Source: Edaphobacter sp.
GTDB lineage: Bacteria; Acidobacteriota; Terriglobia; Terriglobales; Acidobacteriaceae
Assembly (NCBI GenBank): GCA_025462645.1
Contig: JAOAPB010000045.1
Location: 1 to 64,000 of the forward strand
Direction: 5' to 3'
DNA: 64,000 nucleotides
Part shown: piece by piece, positions 57,231 to 64,000 of the stretch
Layout of the letters: each line of letters opens with the position of its first letter
How positions within the stretch are numbered: position 1 is the stretch's first letter
Translations under genes and position numbers: made by a program
The notes under the pieces: generated by a model
The model's input: only the letters and a program-made list of their open reading frames with translations
Databases searched by the model: none
What the model was told of the DNA's origin: nothing

Positions 57231-57899
57231 ATGGCCGGGAGTGCGGCAAAGCGGTTTCGTGCGGTATTGGAGCCACTGGAGGGCGGTCTGGGCTGGGTCG
57301 TGGCTCGGCTCCCGTTTGATGTCGGAACGACGTGGAAGAAGATGGTGCGATTGCGGGTGAAGGTTGAGGTGGGTGGGGAGGTCTTTCGCACATCGCTATT
57401 TGCCGATGCAAGGCGAGGTGGGCATTTTGTGCTGGTGAATAAGAAGATGCAAAAGGCTGCCGGGGTGCGTTTGGGAGGGATGATCGACCTCGCCGTCGCG
57501 CCTGATCTTGAAGAGCGCGAGGCGTGGGTGCCGGTGGAGCTCGAAAAGTTACTGAAGCAAGAAAAGGCGTTGGCAAAGTGGTATGCGAAGCTAAGCGAAC
57601 CAATGCGGCGGGAGATCGGTAAACATATCGACGGCGTGAAAGGCGCGGCGGCAAGGCAGCGGCGCGTAGAGCAGATGGCAGAACGGCTACTGCTGACGAT
57701 GGAGAGTGAAGAGGTACTGCCGCCGATATTGGAGGTTGCGTTTCGCAGGAGTCCTGCTGCGCGAAAGGGTTGGGATGCAATGACAGCGGCGCGGCGGCGC
57801 GGGCACCTACTCGGAGTCTTCTACTACAAGAGTCCGGAGGCGCGGGAGAAGAGGGTGGGGAAGTTGGTGGAGGATTGCCTGAAGGTGGTAAGCAGGTGA
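57231..57899 (+). CDS. YdeI/OmdA-like protein with DUF1905 domain
   Basis: 222 residues from ATG 57231, with GGAGG eight bases before it. The N-terminal half is a DUF1905 beta-barrel (VRLRVKVEVGGEVFRTSLFA); the C-terminal half is the YdeI/OmpD-associated helical domain (ALAKWYAKLSEPMRREIGKH). Cytoplasmic, function not established for the family. Divergent from lpxB, with only about 33 bases between starts. It overlaps the following hydrolase by GTGA. Confidence 0.8.
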   Translation: MAGSAAKRFRAVLEPLEGGLGWVVARLPFDVGTTWKKMVRLRVKVEVGGEVFRTSLFADARRGGHFVLVNKKMQKAAGVRLGGMIDLAVAPDLEEREAWVPVELEKLLKQEKALAKWYAKLSEPMRREIGKHIDGVKGAAARQRRVEQMAERLLLTMESEEVLPPILEVAFRRSPAARKGWDAMTAARRRGHLLGVFYYKSPEAREKRVGKLVEDCLKVVSR

Positions 57900-58708
57900 G
57901 GGAGGGAGTCCTTTCTTTGCTGCTGGCCTCCATCAGCCGCTCCTTGCTCTATCGTGACCGATTAAGCGGTAGATTGGGGCATTTTCTGAGCACTTTCCCA
58001 TTCGACGCGAATCGATTGATTATTCCGAGCGGCGATAGAAGTCTGTCGGCTGTTTACGTCTCGGCAAGGGAGCATGCTCCTGTATTTTTGATCTGCCACG
58101 GAATCGGCGAACGGGTCGAATACTGGGCAGCCGTCCAAGGTCTGTTGCAATCAATGGGCATCTCCTCGTTAGCGATAAATTACTCCGGTTATGGGGAGAG
58201 CTCGGGCAGCGTTACCACGGCACACTGCGAAGAAGATGCTATGGCGGCCTATAGCGAGCTTATTGCTCGCGGTCACCGTTCCATCTTCCTGCTTGGATTT
58301 TCTCTCGGAACCGGTGTTGTCTGTGCGATCGCTTCGCGTATTGAGTTGGATGGCGTGATTTTGTGCGAAGGGTTTTCAACGCTACGCGAGGCTGGAATGG
58401 CAGTTGGTCTACCGCGATGGCTGACCTATGTGATGCCTGATGTTTGGCGGACGGTACACCGGGTGTGCGATCTGAAGGTTCCCATTCTGGTGGTGCACAG
58501 CGATGAAGATCGTCTATTTCCGTTGTCTATGGCCAAGCGAGTCGTCGAAGCTTGCGGGCAGCATGGCGAGTCGATCGTTGTGAGCGGCTTCACACATAAT
58601 TCACCTATCTTCGTGCCGACGGAGAGCTACTGGCAGCCGATTGCAGAATGGGCTAAGCGAAGATCCTCGAAAGCGGTTAAGGACCAAGCATCTGCGACGC
58701 GAGGCTAG
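57896..58708 (+). CDS. Alpha/beta hydrolase
   Basis: About 270 residues from GTG 57896, coupled to the YdeI-like gene. The oxyanion region is VFLICHGIGERVE, the nucleophile elbow FLLGFSLGTGVV, the acid Asp in VVHSDEDRLFP, and the His in SGFTHNSPIF. It resembles serine aminopeptidase S33/hydrolase_4 enzymes; the substrate is not readable. No signal peptide. Its last four bases overlap the ABC exporter gene tail to tail. Confidence 0.82.
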   Translation: MREGVLSLLLASISRSLLYRDRLSGRLGHFLSTFPFDANRLIIPSGDRSLSAVYVSAREHAPVFLICHGIGERVEYWAAVQGLLQSMGISSLAINYSGYGESSGSVTTAHCEEDAMAAYSELIARGHRSIFLLGFSLGTGVVCAIASRIELDGVILCEGFSTLREAGMAVGLPRWLTYVMPDVWRTVHRVCDLKVPILVVHSDEDRLFPLSMAKRVVEACGQHGESIVVSGFTHNSPIFVPTESYWQPIAEWAKRRSSKAVKDQASATRG

Positions 58709-60744
58709 TCCGCGCTGAGAGGTTGCAGCGTTATGCTCGGCTCGGCGCCAGTGCCTAGCTCCTGGTCCTTGTACTGGAGTTGATAGAGCTTCCAGTAGAG
58801 GCCACGCTGGGTGAGCAGTTCCTGGTGGGTGCCGTGCTCACGCAGCTGTCCCTTGTGCATGACGAGGATGGTATCGGCTCGTTGGATGGTGGAGAGACGG
58901 TGCGCGATCAGAACGGAGGTCCGTCCGGTGATCATGCGAGAGAGCGCGAGACGGACGCGAAGCTCGGTGTCGGTGTCGACCGAGGAGGTTGCCTCGTCAA
59001 GGATGAGGATGCCGGGGTCGTGGGCCAGGGCGCGGGCGAAGCTGATGAGTTGCTTCTGACCGGTAGACAGTGTAGCCCCGCGCTCGCGGACCGGCTCGGC
59101 GAACTGGAGGGGCAGCGATCGGATGAAATCGCCCACGTTGACCTCGTCCGCGGCGCGTTCGAGGCGCTCATCCGTAATCCACTTGGAGCCAAGCCGGATG
59201 TTGTCTGCGATGGTGCCTGTGAAGAGGAAGGGGTCCTGCAGCACTACGCCGAAGCGGCGGCGGAGTTGGGTGAGATCGTGCTGGCGGACGTCTACACCGT
59301 CTACGAGGATGCTGCCGCGCTGGATGTCGTAGAAACGCATCATCAGGCCGGTGATGGTGGTTTTGCCGGCTCCGGTGTGGCCGACGATGGCGGCGGTCTC
59401 GTCGGGCTCGATGGTGAAGCTGACGCCGCGCAGGATCCACTCGATGTCGGCGTAGCTGTTGAGCTCTTCGCCGGTGGCGGTGGCGAGTCGGGCCTGTTGC
59501 GCCTCATCGAGGGTCTGGTAGGTGAACCAGACATTGCGGAACTCTACACGACCGGAGCCGTCACCTGGGATGGGGTGTGGAGGCGAGACGATCGTGGGCT
59601 CGGAGTCGAGGAGCTTGAAGACTCGCTCACTCGCGGCCATGGCGGCTTGCAGGATGTTGTACTTCTCGCTGAGGTCCTGAATCGGACGGAAGAACCTCTG
59701 CGCGTACTGGATGAAGGCGATGAGGATACCGATGGTGACGACCTGCGAGCCGGTAGGCAGGGCATGGAGCGCGGGTTGAAGCAGGTGCAGATGCTCTGCG
59801 GCGAGGTAGTGGAGAGCAGTTGTGCCACCACGCCAGATGACGATGGCGATAGCCGTGGAGCTGAGAAACTCGACGATGGGATAGTAGAGCGCGTAGGCGA
59901 AGATAGCATCGCTCCAGGCCTTCTTGTTCTCGGCGTTGACGCTGGAGAAGTCGTTGAAGGCGCGGCGCTCGCGGTTGAACAGCTGCACGATGGACATGCC
60001 GGAGACATACTCCTGGGTGAAGGAGTTGATGTGAGCTGTCGCTGCGCGCTGGCGGCGGTAGCTGTCGCGCACGTGCTTACGGAAGATGCGGGTGACGTAG
60101 AGAATAGCCGGTATGACGGAGATAGTGAGCAGCGCCAGAGGCCAGCTCATCCGCAGCATGATGATGACGATGAAGGTGAGGACGAAGATGTCCTCGAAGA
60201 TGGCGAGCACGCCCGAGGTGAACATCTCGTTGAGCGCGTCGACATCGGAGGTGACGCGCGTGACGAGCTTACCGACGGGGTTGTGGTCGAAGAAGGCCGG
60301 AGACATGCGCTGGAGGTGACGGAAGATCTGGCTGCGCAGGTCGAACATGATCTTCTGGCCGGTCCACTGCATCAGGTAGGTCTGGAGGAACTCCAGAACA
60401 TAGGTGAGCATCAGGGCCCCGAGGTAGAGCAGACCGATCTGGGTAATACCGGTCATAGGCGCGCGGCTGAGATGCTGAGCCAGCCATGAGAGCTTCTCCG
60501 GCGGCGTGTCCGTCATGTATGTGTCGACGGCGACCTTGACGAGATAAGGACCCATGACATCGGAGCCTGCTTTGAACAGGATGGCTATGGCTGACAGGGC
60601 GGTCTGCAGTTTGTAGGGGCGCAGATAGGTCAGCAGACGGCGCATGAGGCGTCCGTCGTATGCCTTACCGACGACATCGTCATCCTGCGACGTTTTCTTC
60701 GGGGACTCTTTCGCTGGGTCCTTGGGTTTTTCCTGATTGGCCAT
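58705..60744 (-). CDS. ABC exporter, fused permease and ATPase (MsbA/MDR type)
   Basis: A 679-residue type IV exporter half-transporter. Six membrane helices (about 50-365) precede an ATPase with Walker A VGHTGAGKTTITGL, Q-loop, signature LSTGQKQLISFARAL, Walker B ILILDEATSSVD and H-loop LIAHRLSTI. A ~35-residue charged N-terminus precedes helix 1. An insert of about 30 residues between FTYQTLDEAQQARL and the Walker A strand is slightly unusual. It may export drugs or lipids; specificity is unknown. Confidence 0.93.
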   Translation of the reverse strand: MANQEKPKDPAKESPKKTSQDDDVVGKAYDGRLMRRLLTYLRPYKLQTALSAIAILFKAGSDVMGPYLVKVAVDTYMTDTPPEKLSWLAQHLSRAPMTGITQIGLLYLGALMLTYVLEFLQTYLMQWTGQKIMFDLRSQIFRHLQRMSPAFFDHNPVGKLVTRVTSDVDALNEMFTSGVLAIFEDIFVLTFIVIIMLRMSWPLALLTISVIPAILYVTRIFRKHVRDSYRRQRAATAHINSFTQEYVSGMSIVQLFNRERRAFNDFSSVNAENKKAWSDAIFAYALYYPIVEFLSSTAIAIVIWRGGTTALHYLAAEHLHLLQPALHALPTGSQVVTIGILIAFIQYAQRFFRPIQDLSEKYNILQAAMAASERVFKLLDSEPTIVSPPHPIPGDGSGRVEFRNVWFTYQTLDEAQQARLATATGEELNSYADIEWILRGVSFTIEPDETAAIVGHTGAGKTTITGLMMRFYDIQRGSILVDGVDVRQHDLTQLRRRFGVVLQDPFLFTGTIADNIRLGSKWITDERLERAADEVNVGDFIRSLPLQFAEPVRERGATLSTGQKQLISFARALAHDPGILILDEATSSVDTDTELRVRLALSRMITGRTSVLIAHRLSTIQRADTILVMHKGQLREHGTHQELLTQRGLYWKLYQLQYKDQELGTGAEPSITLQPLSAD

Positions 60745-60797
60745 CTATTTCTATTCTAGATGCTTGCGCCGCGAACTGGATTCCGGCTGCGCTGCAA

Positions 60798-61580
60798 CTA
60801 TTGTTTGATGGTAGTGATAGTGGCGCCTCGGATGGGGCCCTGGCCCGACTCTTGGGCGAAGACGACGACGCGCATATTGGTGGGGCCAACTCCTGCCGGA
60901 GCAGTGAGATTGAACTTTACCGGGCCGGAGGCGAGATCCTGTAGCTTGCCGATGCGCTGCAGGGAGCGGACGACGCCGGCATGTTCGAGATGGTGTCCGC
61001 CATTTTCGCCACGGAGCACTTCGGTGGTCGCCTTGGGCTCTATGAGGGCGGCGTAAAGGTCAGCCTTGGGAAGCGGGGAGGCAGGAGAGGAGACGGAGCT
61101 GACCACGTGACGGCCATCGAGCACAGGAGTTGAGAGCGAGAGGGTGATCTTTGGGGTCTGAGCCGCAGCCACGATGGCCTGATAGGCGCGGGGGCCATTG
61201 TTGCCGACGAACTGCGTTGCGCCATCGACGACCATTTGCGGGGTATAGACGTTATCGAACTTCAGACGGGGCGCGTACTGGTTCTGACGCTCGGTGTACT
61301 GCGGCGAGGAGAAACGATCATGCCATCCGTCCTGCTCCCAGTAGTCGACGTGCTCCTCCAGCACGATGATCTCCGCTGTGCTGACGGGTTGTTCGCGATC
61401 CAGACGGGCTAGCAGGGCATCGGCGGGAGGGCAGCTGGAGCACCCTTCCGAGGTAAAGAGTTCGACGACAACAGGTGTTCGGCTTTGGGATGCGGGAGTC
61501 TGGGCGATTGCCGCGGACGGCAAGGCGACTAGAGCTATGAGAGTAAGGGCTTGCAGGCGGAGTCGTCGGATCGAATTCAC
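60798..61580 (-). CDS. DUF1223 exported thioredoxin-like protein
   Basis: A 260-residue protein with a signal peptide (LTLIALVALPSAAIAQ). The DUF1223 signature VVVELFTSEGCSSCPPADAL carries a CxxC pair; EHVDYWEQDGWHDRFSS and YTPQMVVDGATQFVG follow as usual in this family. Thioredoxin-like fold, periplasmic, function unproven. Confidence 0.9.
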   Translation of the reverse strand: MNSIRRLRLQALTLIALVALPSAAIAQTPASQSRTPVVVELFTSEGCSSCPPADALLARLDREQPVSTAEIIVLEEHVDYWEQDGWHDRFSSPQYTERQNQYAPRLKFDNVYTPQMVVDGATQFVGNNGPRAYQAIVAAAQTPKITLSLSTPVLDGRHVVSSVSSPASPLPKADLYAALIEPKATTEVLRGENGGHHLEHAGVVRSLQRIGKLQDLASGPVKFNLTAPAGVGPTNMRVVVFAQESGQGPIRGATITTIKQ

Positions 61581-61701
61581 GGGAGCTTATCCCTTCGGAG
61601 ATTCTCTAAAATCTCTTTGAATTTTTAGATGCGCCGGTATCGGTGCGGTAGCGCTTTAAAACGAATCTCCATGAAACAATGGGCTCTGAGGCGTTTTTAT
61701 A

Positions 61702-62931
61702 GTGAGGGGCATTCCAGTCGGCGTCTATATTTCGGTCCCATTCTGCAAAGCGAAGTGCACCTTTTGCAACTTTGCCTCGGGAGTGTTCGCGGCTGACCGG
61801 ATGCAGGGCTATGTGGACCACGTCTGCGCGGAGATCCGGAAGGCTAGAGAGGCTGCGAAACGATTGGGAGCAGTACTCGATCGCAAAGCAGACTCGGTCT
61901 ACTTCGGAGGAGGTACGCCGAGCCTGTTATCGGCGGGGCAGTTTCGTCAGATATTCGTGGCTCTGCGCGATGAGTTAGAGATTGCCACAGACGCCGAGAT
62001 TACCCTCGAGTGCGCACCGGGCCAACTGACGGATGAAACGCTGGCGGAGCTTTTACAGCAGGGCATGAACCGGATCAGCTTTGGCGTGCAGTCCTTCGTG
62101 GACAGGGAATCGGCTGCTGTCGGCCGTCTCCATACGCGACAACAATGCGAGGCGGAGATTACGCGTCTGCGTGCTGCGGGTATTCACGAGATCAATCTGG
62201 ACCTGATCGCCGGACTGCCTCATCAGACCGCAGAGAGCTGGCAGTACTCCGTCGAACAGGCCATCGCCACTGCCGTGCCGCATGTCAGCGTCTACATGCT
62301 GGAGGTGGATGAGGAGTCGCGGCTGGGCAAGGAGATGCTGGCCCATGGGACGCGCTATCACGCCTCGGCGGTTCCTTCGGAGGATGATGCTGCCGCCTGG
62401 TATCAATCTGCCTGTGAAGCCTTCGACGGGGCTGGGCTGCGGCAGTATGAGATCTCGAACTTCGCACGGCAAGGACATGCGTCGCGTCACAACCTGAAGT
62501 ATTGGCGACGGCAGCCCTACATAGGCTTCGGTCTTGATGCGCACTCCATGTTGTCGAATAGCACCGGCGCCGTACGGTTTGCGAATACGAGCGATATGGA
62601 CGCCTATCTTGGCAGTGCCGCCGATGCGAGCCCTTTGCCAATCCTCCCTGAGATGGGAGGCTCGACCAACGTCGATGCGAAGATTATTAGCCGCGAAGAG
62701 GCCTTCGAAGAGTCGCTCTTCCTAGGGTTGCGTCTGAACGACGGCGTCAGCCTCGGCGCGCTGCGCGGTGAGTTCGGCGAGGCAATGATCTATGAGACGA
62801 TGCCGGCCCTGCTTGAAGTCCGCGACGCCGGCCTCGTGGAGCTGGGCTCCGACCAGATTCGCCTGACCGCCCACGGACGAATGGTCTCGAACGAAGTCTT
62901 CAGCCGTCTGTTGCTTGGCTCGGCGGCATAA
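61702..62931 (+). CDS. hemW: HemW-like radical SAM protein
   Basis: A 409-residue coproporphyrinogen-oxidase-like enzyme. The 4Fe-4S motif is C15-x3-C19-x2-C22 in SVPFCKAKCTFCNF; VYFGGGTPSLL, NRISFGVQSF and LDLIAGLPHQT follow, then a HemN C-terminal domain. HemW members bind haem and act as haem chaperones rather than oxidases; the assignment to HemW rather than HemN rests on length and the motif. Start is GTG 61702; the upstream ATG lies out of frame. It is followed 31 bases later by the threonine aldolase. Confidence 0.87.
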   Translation: MRGIPVGVYISVPFCKAKCTFCNFASGVFAADRMQGYVDHVCAEIRKAREAAKRLGAVLDRKADSVYFGGGTPSLLSAGQFRQIFVALRDELEIATDAEITLECAPGQLTDETLAELLQQGMNRISFGVQSFVDRESAAVGRLHTRQQCEAEITRLRAAGIHEINLDLIAGLPHQTAESWQYSVEQAIATAVPHVSVYMLEVDEESRLGKEMLAHGTRYHASAVPSEDDAAAWYQSACEAFDGAGLRQYEISNFARQGHASRHNLKYWRRQPYIGFGLDAHSMLSNSTGAVRFANTSDMDAYLGSAADASPLPILPEMGGSTNVDAKIISREEAFEESLFLGLRLNDGVSLGALRGEFGEAMIYETMPALLEVRDAGLVELGSDQIRLTAHGRMVSNEVFSRLLLGSAA

Positions 62932-62962
62932 CCCAGACAACCCAGAGGAGCGAACGAACACC

Positions 62963-63991
62963 ATGATCGATCTACGCAGCGACACCGTCACCCGGCCTAC
63001 TCCCGCCATGCGCGCGGCGATGGTCTCCGCCGAAGTAGGTGACGACGTCTATGGAGAAGACCCAACGATCAACCGGTTGGAGAAGGAGGCCGCCTCCATC
63101 TTCGGCAGGGAGGCAGCCATCTTTGTCCCCACCGGCACGATGGGCAACCAGATCGCCATTCGCCTGCATACGGAGCATGGGCAGGAGGTCATCTGCGAGG
63201 CGCGGTCGCACGTTCTGGATTGGGAGATGGCCATGGTGGCTGCGTTCTCCGGGTGCCAGGCGCGAACGGTTGCGGCAGATCGCGGCATTCTCACCTGGAG
63301 TCACGTCAAGCAGGCTATCGGGCCGAAGATCTACTACCGTGCGCAGACCGGCCTGATCTGCCTGGAGAACACGCACAATATGGCTGGCGGTACGGTTACT
63401 CCTCTTGCCGTTCTGGAGGAGATATGGGATGGCGCTCGCGAAGCTGACCTGCCGGTACATCTCGATGGCGCTCGCGTCTTCAACGCAGCTACCGCGCTAG
63501 GCATCAGTGTCGCGGAGCTAACGCGCGGCTTCGACACGGTGATGTTTTGTCTGTCGAAGGGACTGGGCGCTCCTGTCGGCTCCATGCTGGTAGGGAGCAG
63601 GGAAGCTATCGACCGGGCGCGAATCCATCGCAAGGCATTAGGCGGCGGAATGCGGCAGGCCGGTGTTCTGGCTGCTGCCGGCTTGATCGCACTGAAGGAG
63701 ATGCCGGCGCGACTGACAGAAGACCATGCGAATGCCCGTCTACTCGCGGAGGTCATCGCAGCTGAGCCAGGCGCGGAGATCGACCGGGACGCCGTGCAGA
63801 CGAACATTGTGATCTTCAAACTCCGAGACAATAGCGATGCCGCAGCCTTTTGTGTTGCGCTGCGACATAAGGGAATACTCGCCAGTGCCGTGGGGCCGCA
63901 CTCAGTCCGTTTCGTCACGCATTTTGACGTCGACCGCAAGGACTGCGAGCAAGCGGCGTCTGTTGTCTCTGAGCAGTTGCGCCTGCTGTAG
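62963..63991 (+). CDS. ltaE: Low-specificity L-threonine aldolase
   Basis: A 342-residue PLP enzyme cleaving threonine to glycine and acetaldehyde. MIDLRSDTVTRPTPAMRAAM opens the protein, GDDVYGEDPTINRLE and FVPTGTMGNQIAI follow, LHLDGARVFNAA carries the PLP-contacting Asp, and FCLSKGLGAPVGSML the Schiff-base Lys. The start at 62963 is preceded by GAGGAG. A complete gene ending nine bases from the window edge. Confidence 0.95.
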   Translation: MIDLRSDTVTRPTPAMRAAMVSAEVGDDVYGEDPTINRLEKEAASIFGREAAIFVPTGTMGNQIAIRLHTEHGQEVICEARSHVLDWEMAMVAAFSGCQARTVAADRGILTWSHVKQAIGPKIYYRAQTGLICLENTHNMAGGTVTPLAVLEEIWDGAREADLPVHLDGARVFNAATALGISVAELTRGFDTVMFCLSKGLGAPVGSMLVGSREAIDRARIHRKALGGGMRQAGVLAAAGLIALKEMPARLTEDHANARLLAEVIAAEPGAEIDRDAVQTNIVIFKLRDNSDAAAFCVALRHKGILASAVGPHSVRFVTHFDVDRKDCEQAASVVSEQLRLL

Positions 63992-64000
63992 CGAAGAGGA

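Noticed and set aside
58780-60489. 569-codon open frame antisense to the ABC exporter
   Set aside because: Shadow of a gene with all ABC motifs; acidic low-complexity translation.

Overview
The window looks like chromosomal DNA from an Acidobacteriota member of the Terriglobia type (Granulicella/Edaphobacter/Terriglobus-like). This is inferred from a ~1,100-residue Oar-like TonB receptor with an N-terminal carboxypeptidase-regulatory domain, the Tat-exported sugar-isomerase-like protein beside it, the exopolysaccharide gene set and the mixed housekeeping genes. I had only the sequence, so the taxonomic call is inference.

Layout. (1) 1-7.0 kb: a sugar-related locus with a frameshifted c-type cytochrome, a Tat-exported xylose-isomerase-like TIM-barrel protein and a TonB-dependent receptor, all on the minus strand, divergent from a ROK-family regulator. 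A 25-bp AT-rich palindrome lies in the shared upstream region. (2) 7.0-13.9 kb: a graveyard of broken genes. It holds the C-terminus of a PQQ dehydrogenase, IS110, IS3 and IS5 transposase pieces, a decayed RES/Xre toxin-antitoxin pair, a histidine kinase tail, an aquaporin head joined to a headless ferric-reductase-like membrane protein, and a peptidase M64 head. A two-PAS histidine kinase with a single-domain response regulator is the only clearly intact unit. (3) 13.9-37.6 kb: a large Wzx/Wzy-type exopolysaccharide cluster read on the minus strand. In transcription order it runs gmd, fcl (GDP-fucose supply), a 695-bp gap, a Wza-like export protein, a Wzc-like tyrosine autokinase, two family-4 glycosyltransferases, a Wzy-like polymerase, two more glycosyltransferases, a WcaF-like acetyltransferase, a glycosyltransferase, a WecA-like initiating transferase with an extra C-terminal domain, a glycosyltransferase, an OafA-like acyltransferase, a Wzx-like flippase and a BioF2-like GNAT. 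Many neighbours overlap by 1-14 bases. One secreted protein of unrecognised family, with possible glycoside hydrolase character, sits antiparallel inside the cluster.

(4) 37.6-43.5 kb: a second decayed accessory zone next to an initiator tRNA-Met gene. It contains an RND efflux fragment, IS21-like repeated ends, a KdsC stub, a headless SDR, a TetR regulator with two palindromic operator-like sites, a frameshifted LysR regulator, an excisionase-like HTH protein and a tyrosine recombinase with two frameshifts and an unusual zinc-finger-like insertion. (5) 43.5-64 kb: mainly intact conserved genes: a BON/glycine-zipper exported protein, a PpiD/SurA-like foldase, malQ, a dehydrogenase-like protein, a pair of MacB/FtsX-like permeases without an ATPase, a Tat-exported ferritin-like protein, an M1-peptidase homologue lacking its catalytic residues, lpxB without a usual start codon, a YdeI-like protein, an alpha/beta hydrolase, an ABC exporter, a DUF1223 protein, a HemW-like radical SAM protein and a threonine aldolase.

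The main functional story is surface biology: capsule or exopolysaccharide assembly, lipid A synthesis, outer-membrane protein folding and sugar uptake. It is interrupted by two zones where mobile elements have cut and joined unrelated genes. I see no CRISPR array, rRNA operon or complete prophage.
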